From NCBI GenBank assembly GCA_018343915.1, contig JABRWF010000005.1, forward strand, positions 2,329,001 through 2,393,000: a stretch of DNA of 64,000 bases. Reading direction: 5' to 3'. The DNA is from Agroathelia rolfsii. Lineage: Eukaryota; Basidiomycota; Agaricomycetes; Amylocorticiales; Amylocorticiaceae. Below the pieces are notes generated by a model. It was given only the letters and a program-made list of their open reading frames with translations. It ran no database searches and was not told where the DNA came from. This document shows positions 25,124 through 36,929 of this stretch, piece after piece. A program made the translations under genes and the position numbers. Each line of letters opens with the position of its first letter. The first letter of the stretch is position 1.

Positions 25124-28100
25124 CTATCCCGTAAATTCATTCATATCGACTTCGGCATTAGTATCCCACTCAGGTACGTCTCCGACCCATCCACCGTTAG
25201 TATGGACGTAGTTCAGGAAAGAACGCCAGAGCGGATCAAAGGAGAGGATGTTGGGATCACCCACGACTATGAGTAGCGCTTTTGCTCGTGTGACGGCCAC
25301 TTTAAGGAGGAGGGGGAATAAGGTGTCGGTTTCGGCTGATTTTAGTTATAAAATACGTACCGTTAAAGCGACGCGGAGAAGACAAGAAACCCAGCGTGTA
25401 TCTGAGGTCAGATTGGATTTGTTCCTTATTACTGCGAACAGTGGAGATAATAATAACTTTTCTCTCCTGCAAGAATGCCATGAAATCGATAAGCAAATTT
25501 TATGTGCCCAGGGAGAAAAAAGTAGCTGTGGAAGATACAAACCTGTCCCTGAAATTCCTCTACACTGCCAACCTTAATCCCATCACCTATGTCTCTCAAC
25601 ACCAAGCGAATCTTTCCACATTGCGCACGATAAGGTGAAATAATGCCGATCTCGTCATTGGCTGTGATATTTTATGTTATTTTTTATCATTCAAAAATAG
25701 ATATTGTACCCACAGGTTTGAACTTGTTGGTTTGCCTGCAGAGCCTCAACATACCACCTCACCTGGGTGGCCTCAGCAATATTAAAGAAGGAAGGCGACT
25801 TTTCCTCACGCTCATCACGACCAGAAATGGCGTGGAAGATGATTGGAAATTTCCTAGCCGGCAGGATATCGCAGCCAATGTAGGCATTGATAATCTCCGT
25901 ATCACCCGCTGGGATGAGATCGTTTCCGTAGAAACGTTCGTTAGGAAATCTGAGGATCGCTGGGTGGGAGCGGAAATTCCTGATCAGTTTGACAACGCTG
26001 CATGATTCCAAAGAGATTTAGTTTATTATATGTTGAGAAAAGGTGTAGAAGTCAAGTCAGATCAAGTCGAAAAAGATAGATAAAAGACATTACGAACCTG
26101 ATCCCATGTTGCTGCACCTCGTCATATGCAGGGAACTCCATTAGCCTCTCCAGGTAACTCTTCTCCAGACCCAGCTCCTTGGCTGTAGGCGACCGGATGA
26201 TTGGCCCTAACTGTTTGGGGTCACCGGAGACAATTACACATGTGTTATCGTTGGCCATAGTCCGGATCGGGATCATCGCCTCTGTCTCCGTTGCCTGACC
26301 AGCCTCGTCGACGAAGATGTGCGAGAAGTGGCCCTGGTCAATGCCAACACCGTGGGGCATTGAAGCCGATACACAAGTAGAGACAATGAGTCGGAAGTTT
26401 TTCAATTGGTCTACTGGTGGCACAGAAAAACGTTGACCGTTGTGGAGAGTGTAGTCTTGTAATGCAACAGGAGTTTGCAGCTGTAGGCGAGAGGGGGCAT
26501 AGAAGCGGAACATCTCGTCGTGGTTTAGGTGTGGGGCAAGACGCAAGGCGATGATATCTGCCGCAGAGTTTGATGGAGCGCACGCAAGTATACGCGCAGT
26601 GGGGTCGCGATTGAGGATTTGCCGGATAGCTTCGACAACAGTTACCGTCTTTCCTGTACCGGGACTGTGATCAAGATCGTTAATGACTAAATTCATTAGA
26701 GAAAAATTGGTGATGAGACGTACGGTCCAAATAAAACAAAAGGTGTAGTTTTTATAGGCAGAGATATGATTGAAGCAACGGCTTGCTGTTGTGCCGGATC
26801 AGTGTCCAATAAATGATTGAAGAAATTCAGACCCAATTCTCCCGCACTGGGTGCTTGCAGGCCCTGTACAAAAGACTTCGGAGGGAATAGAAATCGATCC
26901 GGAATGGAGGTAACATCTAAAGCTTGGTGTTGGCATCGGAACGGGTGTCGATTCAGCTTGAATCGAACCATGAATCTTGAATTGAGATCCAGGGGGATTT
27001 CATTGAACAATTTATGGAATTTCATGCCTAGATCCCTTTCGTGGACAAGGTGGACACGCCCTTCATACCATTTACCATTGATATCTCCGTGCTTCCGAAC
27101 CAAGATACGATCGCCTGTCGAAGAAAGGAGATGTGAGAATACGATACTTCATAAAAATAGCGATGGTTGATACAAGTTTACCTGTCAGGACGCTGGGACG
27201 TTTTTCTGAGAGACCGGGTACTTCCAAGCCATGAATCCAAACTAATGAGTCTGAGTTGGAGCAGTGCAAACTATACATCTTACTAAACATAGTTGTTGTG
27301 TCGGTGCAGTGTTGTGTTGCTGATATCGTAAATCTCTAGATCACGTCTAAAAGCAATATTTATTTTTCATAATCGTGAGCAAACTTTTCCATAAGAAACT
27401 CACTCGGAATGATACTCCTCTGCCTAGAGTAAGCGCTTGAAATGCGAAACATAGGTGCTTGACTCAAAAGTAACAGGCAAAAAGGACCTTTCTTGCATGC
27501 GTGGTACAACTTCGCCACCAGATTCTTCTGAGAAAATTGAATGCAGCGATTCTGGAATTTTCGCCTCCGCTAGCCTGATAACCCAACGGATAGTCCCAGG
27601 ACTGGGGGGAGCTTCTCCAGGGATAATCACTTGCTCTTCTTCACGCGCTCTGCGTCTACGAGGGACGTAAGGAGCCCGAGCTCTAAGAAGCTCGTGGTCA
27701 GCATTGCTACCCACAGAGGCCTTGATGGCACGTGCGATAACGAATTGCTGGTCGAGCTGAGGATCGCGGAAAGTAATCTCCACCTTGTCCACATAAAGAC
27801 CAGCATTGTTTGCCCTGAAGTTTATAGTCAAGTTGACTGGCTCATTGTGAACAAGAAGGAAATTAGAAATATTCGACTCAAAGCTATTAATAGACCATAA
27901 GATGTCTGCAATGCTGATGTTAGTTACAATGGAAAGGCGTACCGAGACGGATTGTGTGAATCCAGGTTGAATGATAGTCCCACATTGATTATGGACATTG
28001 CTGTGGATGGGTTTCTATTCTCAATAACTAAAACCCTCTGCGTCCCAGTGATAGCAATATCGTGTTCCACAATACCAAAGTCAACGAAGTTTTCAGTAAT

Positions 28101-28556
28101 GGTAACGTCATGTATAGTCTTGGCGGCCTGATGTCTTTGATATTGCTCTGCCCCGTAATGTGAAGGGCTCGATGGATGTCTCTCCCAGACGCTATCAAGA
28201 ACATGAATGTTACAGACACCACAAAAATGGTATCCGGGTACCGCATTCCCAGCCAGAGTCATTATCTCAGTTGGGTTTCCAGCATCCCTAACAGCCCTAC
28301 GATGACGTCTCCCGTTCAAATGCATTTCCCAAGTCGCAACGCCAACCGTCGTCAAGGAACACAAAGGGCAATAATGAACAACATTTCTCCTATCCAGGTT
28401 AATTTGATGTCGTCTACCTGCCATATGGGCGTCAAAAGTGTATTGTGAGTAAGAAATAAATCGGCATGTCTCGCAAGACCAGGTATCGTGCTTGTAGTTG
28501 CAGGGTGGGTGGTCACAGAAACCCTCCGTCTTCAGACGTGGACAAATGCCAGGCAT
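25124..28556 (-). pseudogene. Zinc-finger plus SDE3/MOV10-like RNA helicase, left tandem copy, interrupted
   Basis: Paralogue of the gene at 29272-32926. The first exon (27943-28556) starts MPGICPRL and holds one CCCH finger (C-x8-C-x4-C-x3-H) and three C2H2-type fingers, including CPLCSLTTVG and HLNGRRH. Downstream are an SDE3-type N-domain, Walker A GPPGTGKT joined across an intron, VDEAGQATE (motif II), SGDPKQLGPII, NFRSHPAIL, and RFNVAVTRAKALLIVVGDP (motif VI). An in-frame TAG at 27424-27426 replaces the Trp found in the right copy (HFKHLLW), and a second TAG at 25124-25126 removes about 25 C-terminal residues whose coding remnant is still readable. It may be a pseudogene, or use an unusual splice that skips the first stop. 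Intron boundaries in the first half are approximate. Confidence 0.72.
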
Positions 28557-29271
28557 GATAGGGGAGCGGGGAGGATGACTTCGGATAAGAGCACAGGAAA
28601 TAAAGCTGATTTTATCTGTCAGGCCCGGAACAAAGATTAAGAAAACATGTGGTCCGGCGTTCAGTTGTTTTACCCCGGCGGCCTCTGGCGGAGGTAGAGG
28701 CGAGTAGGAGACTTGGAGCCTGAGTAGAGCCCGGTAATGTCGAGACAATGGATTTTTAAGGATAAGACGCGGCTCATTGATAGAGTAAAATACGGCCAGT
28801 TGCCAGTGGTTGATTCAATTAAAGGACTTTGCCGCACACAAACCTAAAGTACGAGCCAAGCTATAGGATATAGAGACTGTCGCTGAGATTGCCGCGATTT
28901 TCGATTGGTCACCTTCGTAATCATTTCAAAACACGGACCGGTGGCTGTTGCTGCCTCTCCGAGTCCCAATATCTCGTTCATCTCTCACTGTTTTACCCAA
29001 TTGAGTATTCCAACAGCTTAAGGATGAAAAGAACAAGATAGACCTTTGTCGCCAGCAACAGATCCCAGAAAACGAACAAAGATTGGGCTTGGTATCGCTA
29101 CGGTAGCAGGTCCTTTTCTGGAAGCTAATGTAAATTACTCAAGATATTACAAATACAAGAAATCACTGTTTCTAAATTGAAAAGTATCCCCACCCTTCCA
29201 GGAAAGAGTATACAAGCTAACCAACAATATTGGTCTCTCCTGCCAAGTCAGCCACCGGTACCATCTGGCAA
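28557..29271. other. Intergenic region between the helicase copies
   Basis: Promoter of the left copy and 3' flank of the right copy. No separate gene seen; short open frames here are chance. Confidence 0.5.
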
Positions 29272-32200
29272 CTATTCTTTCTCCTGCCATGGCCTGTCAA
29301 AGTTTGCTTCTGCCTGCTGCACATCCTCCTCTCCATCCTCCGCATTAGCATTCGACAATGTCAACGCCTCCATTCGGCGCATAAACTCGTTCATATCGGA
29401 CAATCCCAAGTCGCGCAGCTCGGCGTCATACCCACCCGCTTCGGCAACTTCGGCATCCGTGTCCCATCCGGGTGCATCTCCAACCCAGCCGCCATTGACA
29501 TAGACAAAGTTCAGGAACGAACGCCAGAGCGGGTCGAGTGAGAGGATGTTCGGGTCACCCACGATGATGAGGAGTGCTTGTGCTCGTGTAACGGCAACTG
29601 AAAAGATGAAGTTTTTTTTTTTTTTTTTTTTTTGGGGGGGGGGGGGGGGATCGCGTACATGAGCTAGCCATTCCAAGAAAACCGGAAAAGTTGAAACTGC
29701 ACATACCATTGAACCTTCGTGCAGAAGACAAGAAGCCAAGTGTATGCTTCAGATCATACTCGACGAATTCCCTGCTGCTGCGAACGGTGGAGATGATGAT
29801 CACCTTTCGTTCCTAATAGAACAAAACGCGCACACGATCAACATGCTAATCCTTTCATCTGGAAAGATAGAAAACAGAAAAACGGACTTGGCCTTGGAAC
29901 TCCTCTACACTGCCAACTTTAACTTGCTCGGCCACGTTCCTGAGCACGTTGCGGATCTTGCCGCACTGCGCATGATATGGCGAAATGACGCCAATCTCTT
30001 GGTCGGCTGTCAAATAAAAGCAATTATTTTTTATTCTAGAAGTGTAATGCCAAGTACTGGCACTTACACGTCCGGACCTGTCGATTTCCCTTCAACGCCT
30101 CAACATACCTTCTCACTTGAGTTGCCTCGGCGATGTTGAAGAACGATGGCGATGACGCCTCTCGCTCGTCTTTTCCGGAGATGGCGTGGAAGATGATGGG
30201 GAACTTCCTACCCTTGACAGGCAGAATATTGCTATTGACGTACGCGTTGATCACCTTGGGATCACCCGCTGTGACGAGGTCACCGCGGTAGAAGCGCTCG
30301 TTGGGGAACTTGAGAATCGAAGGGTGAGAACGGAAGTTTTTGACGAGCTTCACGACGCTGTTATATGAGATGTTTGGAAAAGAGTGCATAAAAACAGGTC
30401 AGAAGAAGAAGAAAAAAAAAGATAAAAATGAAAGAAATGAAACGAACGTGATTCCATGGCACTGCACCTCATTGTACGCAGGGCGCTCCATCAACCTCTC
30501 CAAGTAACTCTTTTCGAGGCCCAACTGTCTTGCCACGGGCGACCGGATGATCGGCCCAAGCTGCCTAGGGTCCCCAGACAAAATCACTCGTGTATCGTTA
30601 TCGGCGATGGTCTTGATAGGGATCATCACCTCCGTCTCCGTTGCCTGCCCGGCCTCGTCGACAAAGATGTGCGAAAAGTGCCCGCGGGCGATACCAATAC
30701 CATAGGGCATCGAGGCGGACACACAAGTGGAGACGATGAGTCGGAAGCGCTTCAGCCGTGCCATGGGTGGGACGGAGAAATGTAGCTTGTAGGTGTCGTA
30801 GGAGGTATAATCCTCCAATGTAGTGGGTACTTGACCCTTCGAGCGCGAAGGGGCGTAGAACCGGAACATTTCGTCTGTTGATAAGTATGGGGCAAGACGT
30901 TGCGCGATAAGATCTGCTGCAGAGTTTGATGGTGCACACGCAAGAATACGTGCAGTAGGGTCGCGGTGGAGGATTTGACGGATAGCCTCGACGACAGTGA
31001 TCGTCTTGCCTGTTCCAGGGCTGCGGTCGTAAACGATACGTGAGTGAGAACATCGATGACATGCTAATGACGAGACTCACGGTCCGAACAATGTAAATGG
31101 CAAGGCTCCTTTGGACAGGGATATTATCGAAGCAACGGCTTGTAGTTGCGCGAGGTTGGTGTTCAGTAAATTGTTGAATACCTTAAGTCTTAGATTTCCC
31201 ACGCTCGTCGCCTGTCGCCCTTGCACATAGGCATCAGGTGGGAATAACAACCGTTCTGGGGAGAACGCGGTATCGAGAGCTTGGTGCTGGCGACGAAGAG
31301 GATATCGATTCAACTTGAACCGAACCGTGAACTTGGAGGAGGGAGAAATTGAGCCAAACGATTGATGGAACTTCATGCCCACTTCTTTCTCGCGGACGAC
31401 ATGTACCAGTCCTTCGTACCATCTACCATTTGTATCGCCTTGCTTCTGAACCAGAATGCGATCACCTGTAGAAAATCGAGGTCAGCGCGGTATATTTCGC
31501 AATGAATAATGCATACAAACATACCTGTCAAGACACTAGGTCGTTTTTCTGCAAGACCAGGGACCTCTAAGCTATGAATCCAAGGCAATCAATCCCAGGG
31601 CTGAAAGATGCGAAAAAAAAAAAAGACGCCTCACTAGAAGTAATTGTTGTGTCGTTGTAGTGTCGCATTATTGATATCGTAGATCTCCAGATCTCGCCTA
31701 AAAGCAAAGCTCATGATTATGCCCTATAGTCGGCACGTTTTGGAAAGACTTACTCGGAACGATATTCCTCCGCCCAGAGTAGGTGCTTGAAATGACGAGC
31801 ATATGTCTTCGACTCAAATGTACCAGGCAAGAAGTTGCTCTGCATACGTCGTACTACGTCACTGACCGATCCCTTGGACAGTACCGAGTGCAAAGGTGAT
31901 GGAATCGCCGCTTCAGGCAGTTTTACGACCCAAGGAATAGCTTTGAGAGCGGGTGGAGCCTCTCCAGGGATGACCTCGAGCTCTTCTTGGCGAGCATTAC
32001 GTGTACGGGGCACATAAGGAGCCCGAGGCTTGAGAAGCTCGTAGTCGGCCTTGCTACCTACAATGGCCTTGATAGCACGTACAATTGCAAACTGCTGGTT
32101 AAGCTGTGGGTCAAAGAACGTGATCTCCACCCTATCAGCGTAAAGACCCCCGTTGGTTGCTTTGAAGGTCACAACCAGGTCGACCGGCTTCTTGTAGGCA

Positions 32201-32926
32201 AGGACAGTGGCAGAAGCACTTGTAGTGAAACTGTCAATGGGCCATAAGTTAATGCTACTCGATAAGATCTGATATAAGTACATACTAAGATGGACGGCCC
32301 GGGCGAGAGTGTAGGTTGGATGACAGTTTCACATCGATGATAGATATCTTTGTGGACGGGACTGTATTCTCCATAGCCAGGTTCATCATCCTTGCGGATT
32401 GGGCCTCCTCGTGTTCTAAAATGCCAAAGTCAAAAACGCCCCCAGCGATAGTAACTCCATGTTTGTCTTTTGTGGCCTCTTCAAAAGCAGACTGATATCG
32501 CTGATATTGTTCTTTTCTGCGATGTAGGTCATTCGTCGGATGTTGGGCCCAGATCTTGTTGGGGATCTGACGATTGCATACGCTACAGAAGTGGTATCCA
32601 GGTATATCGGCACTTTGTTCAGGCTCAGTGACTGCGACACCGGAAGACTCGGCCCTTGCAAGAGCTTTTTGATGACGTTTCCCATTCAAATGAGCTTGCC
32701 ATACTGGACTGCCGACCATGGTCATAGAGCATAATGCGCAATGATATACGGTGTTACGTCCTGAAACGGTGCGCTGGTGTCCCTTGCTAGCCAAGTGAGC
32801 GTTGTAGTTGTGTTGAGAGTAGCAGATGATTTGACACGTTTCGCAAGTCCAGGTTTCATGCTGATTAGGGCATTCGGGATCGTCACAGAAACCATCTACT
32901 CCAAGTCGGGGGCAGATAGGGGGCAT
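29272..32926 (-). CDS. Zinc-finger plus SDE3/MOV10-like superfamily 1 RNA helicase, right tandem copy
   Basis: Predicted ATP-dependent RNA helicase of the UPF1/SDE3/MOV10 class, which in other eukaryotes acts in RNA silencing, transposon control or mRNA decay; that role is inference here. It begins [14 protein letters not shown] at 32926. One CCCH finger and three C2H2-type fingers ([45 protein letters not shown]) occupy roughly residues 1-150. Next comes an N-domain with [19 protein letters not shown]. The helicase core has GPPGTGKT split by an intron at about 31020-31080, [38 protein letters not shown]-type motif V and [16 protein letters not shown]. It ends in an acidic tail. There are about ten exons; boundaries are approximate. 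No internal stop was seen. Confidence 0.8.
29612..29649. repeat. T22-G16 homopolymer pair inside an intron
   Basis: Twenty-two T followed by sixteen G on the plus strand, so poly(C) then poly(A) in the transcript of the right helicase copy. It lies in the intron just before the motif VI exon, in the place normally taken by the pyrimidine tract. Confidence 0.9.
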
Positions 32927-33205
32927 GATCGCAAGAGTGGAGGAGAAGCAAGGCTAAGGGACGAAAGCACAGGAAAATGTGACTAGCTTTATACGCCAGG
33001 ACACGAGGCGTGGCGCGGGCGGCTCTTTGAGATGGCCATTGTGATCATTGACGAGGGACAAAGCTATAAGTTGAAGATTGCGAGATGTGGGAAGAAAAAT
33101 AACGCGTGGTTGATTGAAATGAAAGGGGCCGTATCATAAAGCATGAGCCAACAATGGCCGATTGCACTTGGCCGGAAGCTTTGTGCTCCTCATTCTTATT
33201 GACAC

Positions 33206-34510
33206 ATGCCTTCTCGTCACTCTCGCTCACCACGTTCTCGCTCTCGTTCCCAGGAGCGTGAGCCTTCTCGCCATCGCAGCAGCCGTCATCACCACCGCTC
33301 TCGTTCGCGATCGCCATCACGCTCGCGCTCACCCGACAAGGACGTCGACCTTCCATGGGACGCCAAGCCCATCTCATCTTCAGACTACTTTCGCAAGTCG
33401 GACGAGTTCAGGGTATGGCTCAAGGATGAGAAGAACAAGGTATTACCCATTCGAGGGAGAAAAAAAATATATCGTAAATATAACTTAAGCCTCTTTGTAG
33501 TATCTTGATGAAATAACAGGTGAAAAAGCCAGAAGGTACGCTTACAGTCTACTTTCAAATCGCCGTGTGTATATAGCCAACAACTTTGGATAATCACCCA
33601 AGCTACTTTCGCAAGTTTGTAAAGGTAATGCATACCCCAATGCCGTCATCATCATTCGAATCCTAAACATCATTCCCCGAATCAAGGCTTGGAATCGCGG
33701 TAAACTACCCGGTACGTCATTTCTTCACTTCCAAAACACCTCTGGAATTGATCCACCCTCTTCTCAGACACCCTCTATCGCGGCATTGACCCAAGCACAC
33801 AACGCGCAAGCTCCCAAACAGGCTTCCAATGGTCCTTTGCCAAGAACCGCTCCCGCGTCGACTCCGACGCCCTCCTCGCCATCCGCAACTCGGTCCAATC
33901 CGACACCTACGCCACCGCAGGCCCTTCCTCCCGACACACAAACCTGGACAACGACAACGATGACGATGACAAGCCTTCTTCATCCTCCCGTCGTGGCCGT
34001 GCCCAAGGCCCGACCCTCCCCTCCGCCAACGACCTCACCCTGGCGCACGAGGCAGCAGCTGAATCCGCCGCCACCGAGCGCAAGTACGAACGCCAGCGCG
34101 ACAAGCGCGATGCGCGTGACCGTCTCGAGGAGATGGTCGGTCCCAAACCCGTCGGCAGGGAGGGCATGCTCGAGAAGAAACGCGCACAGCGTGAGGGCGA
34201 CCGTGCATTCCGCGAGAGGGGCGAGGATGGGTTTATCGAGATGGACGAGAGCTCGCTGATGGGTGGTGGGGATAGTTTCAAGGAACAGTAAGTTTGGATA
34301 TATGTATGCTTCTCATTGCTCATTCGTCTGATATTGTGTTTGATTAGGATTGCAAGGCGAGACGCTGCTCGTGCACGTTATCAGCAAAAGACCCAAGGCA
34401 CGCGTGACGAACGAATGAATGCGGCTCGGGAAAGAACTAGTGCCATGAGAGATAAGGAAAAGGCCACCATGGACATGTTCCAGCAACTAGCCAAACAAAG
34501 ATTCGGTTAA
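33206..34510 (+). CDS. RS-rich nuclear protein, SCI1-like
   Basis: Exons: 33206-33439, 33501-33535, 33603-33624, 33687-33711, 33768-34287, 34348-34510; 332 residues, all in phase. An Arg-Ser repeat N-terminus (residues 1-45) is typical of splicing-related nuclear proteins. It is followed by a conserved block resembling the plant style cell-cycle inhibitor 1 family and its eukaryotic relatives: SDYFRKSDEFRVWLKDEKNK, YLDEITGEKAR, SYFRKFVKAWNRGKLPDTLY. The remainder is charged and coiled-coil-like, with many Arg/Glu residues, ending MDMFQQLAKQRFG. Two very small exons (22 and 25 nt) carry the conserved core. The molecular role in fungi is not known to me; a link to splicing is inference. Confidence 0.75.
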
Positions 34511-34813
34511 TTTTGTAGTTTCACACATCAGATCTAAATGATACGTTTGCATACCAATGCCAGGAATTAGAATAGCAAGTGTAAGAATTGATGCGATAAT
34601 AATACATATAAAGACATCCAGAAAGAGTGATACAGTGAAGAGAAATCACATCAGCTCCCAATCGGTCTCCCCCCTTCGGAGCCGTTGGTCCAAGCGTGCG
34701 GGGCTTCATGTTTTGCAAAGTGTAACATCCCCTCCCTTCTCACTCTCAGCCATATCCTACATGCATTGTTATTTGGACCACCAATCCCACGTCTGTACTA
34801 CGACTACCGTCGT

Positions 34814-35764
34814 TTAGAATAAGCGGATCGGCTTGCCCATAGTGCTTTTGATGTGCAGCGACTTGACGTTCTGCCAGTTCTTCTTGAGCAGCGAGACAAG
34901 GAAGTTGATGCCTGCAACGCATAATTGATCAGACGTATTCAAATATGTCCATTCTACCGAGATAGATTTACTAAGCATAATGTTGCCCAGGAGCTGATCA
35001 TCAGTCATCTGGACGTGGCCAACCGCAACACCCAAGCAAAGGACCTTCTTGAGCTGGAACTTGATCGTCGAGCGAACCTCAGTGAGCTTGTTGGAAAGAT
35101 CCTCGGAGTGAGACACGGGTGTGGGGAACTTGCCAGCTGTGTCATCGCAAGTCAGTATCATGAAATCATTGTTTCGCGAAAAACATAGTATACCCTTGGA
35201 GAGACCGGGACCCAAGAGACGAGGAATCTGCTTGATGAGCGCCTCAGAAGCAAGAAAAGCGTCGAACTTCTTGGCGAGCTTCTTGACGAGCTTCTTGTTC
35301 TTGTTGAGCCTGCAAAATTACGCATTAACACCCAATACTGCTTTTGGAGGGGGCAGGAATACACACTTCTTCAAGTCATCAACAGACATGTACTCGAGCT
35401 CGATCTGCTTGGCACGATCGATGTCGGCAGCATCGGCGAGAATGCAAATGCTCATGCGAGGGCGGGGCACATGCGGGAGCCTAAAGTGAAGGGGAAAGAA
35501 TCAGGATCGCTTGAACTATCATATATAATTATACGTATAATCATACTTGACAGTGCCAGAGAAACGCTTGTCACGCTGAGGGTCGTAATTTTTGAGACCG
35601 ATCTGGAGTTCGACGGTTTGCACAAAATTGCGCTGCTTCTCCTGGGACTCAGTAAGGAGCTCCTTGATCGAGGCCCGCACGCTTGACGCTGAGAGTTTTG
35701 AACTAGAGATACAGTCAATTCCTAGTGTTCATGGCATTTTGGTTGCGCTAGATACACACGACAT
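34814..35764 (-). CDS. 60S ribosomal protein L10a (uL1)
   Basis: L1-stalk protein of the cytoplasmic large subunit. Exons (minus): 35760-35764, 35547-35702, 35367-35480, 35194-35309, 34972-35136, 34814-34911; 217 residues, the usual eukaryotic length. The first exon codes only ATG plus two bases, a common fungal ribosomal-protein arrangement. Sequence: [71 protein letters not shown], and end [10 protein letters not shown]. Divergent with the eL28 gene, sharing the 35765-35957 promoter. Confidence 0.96.
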
Positions 35765-35957
35765 ATCGATGGAGTCTTGAGGGGAACTGTACTACGAGGA
35801 AAGCACGCACAGCCACCGTCCGTAATCCAATGTGCGGAGCTTCTGATCTGGGTCTGTACAGTTTATGTCAGCAAATCATATCACGTGAGCAGAGACCGCT
35901 TGCCTCGTCGCCGTCACTGCCGCCCACCGCGTCCCCTACCGCCAGTTTCTCGTCAAG
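35765..35957. promoter_or_regulatory. Shared divergent promoter of uL1 and eL28, with an E-box
   Basis: Only 193 bases separate the two start codons of divergently transcribed ribosomal-protein genes. It contains the palindrome TCACGTGA at 35881-35888, a CACGTG E-box of the kind bound by Cbf1-like bHLH factors in fungi. Factor identity is inference. Confidence 0.65.
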
Positions 35958-36929
35958 ATGTCCGCCGATCTCCAGTGGCTCCTTCTCCGTGTGTGTAGTA
36001 TAGCTGGATGGACCGAAAATGCTTGTTAAACCCTTGGAAAACAGAAATACAACTCCTTCATTGTGAAGCGTCTTCCTGAGGGACCCATCTTCTCCAAGGA
36101 GCCTGTTGGTCTTTTTGATAGCTTCACACTCTTCCGAACCCTCGGGGTTAAATATTACTGTACTTTAGGGAAACTTGACCAACCTGCACTCTCACAAATA
36201 CTCGGGTCTCGCTAACGAGAAGGTTTTTGCTACTTGATTCATCCCCAAACTAGAGGAATCTATATTTATGATTTGCTATGTAGACCCTCCATGTCACCGA
36301 CACTGGTAATGGTATCGTGATCCGCAGCCGCAAGAACGAGGTTACACCCCACGGCGTCGCTTCTTCTCACCAAAAGACCTTCATCAAGAAGAGCTCCGGT
36401 GCTCGTCGTGCCTTTGGCATCACTGCCAGCTTTGCTAGGAGGGCATACCGTCCTGACCTCAGGAAGGCAAGTATATCTCCTCTAAAAGTAATAGAACCCT
36501 TTTTGTGCTAGATGATCTGGCGATATTCGAATGCACTCTCGTTAGAACCCACTGGAGCCATCTTCATCCTAAACAGGAGGTAGATGTGCACGATGAAGGC
36601 TGGGCGTGGACATGTTTGCAATATTGACACCCAAGGCTCCTTGAATCCATTCGATCCAACGAGCCGCGTTACATCGCTATTCAGCTCGCTCATTGCTCAT
36701 GCTGGGCATTGTGATTTGACGCATACATTCATTGACATCCTCCAACTCTCCCCTTTTCATTTTATCATTATGATCATAACACTGATACTTTTTCACCTTT
36801 AAACAGGCCGCCATTGCTCGTGTTTCTCAACTCTATCTTGCCCAGAAGGAGCCCAAGGGTCGGCCTGCAAAGAAGCCAAGAGGCAAGGCCGCCAAGGCTG
36901 CTGCCGCTGCCGCCGCTGCCGAGGCATAA
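35958..36929 (+). CDS. 60S ribosomal protein L28 (eL28)
   Basis: Exons: 35958-35990, 36045-36104, 36169-36222, 36284-36466, 36807-36929; 150 residues. It starts MSADLQWLLLR, then KYNSFIVKRLPEGPIFSKEP, NLTNLHSHKYSGLANEK, SSHQKTFIKKSSGARRAFG, RRAYRPDLRKAAIARVSQLY, and an Ala-rich basic tail. The last intron is exceptional: 340 bases long and with a GC donor (GCAAGT) instead of GT. The only frame-keeping alternative fails to join RPDLRK to AAIARV. The second donor (GTTGGT) was chosen because it keeps frame. Confidence 0.93.
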
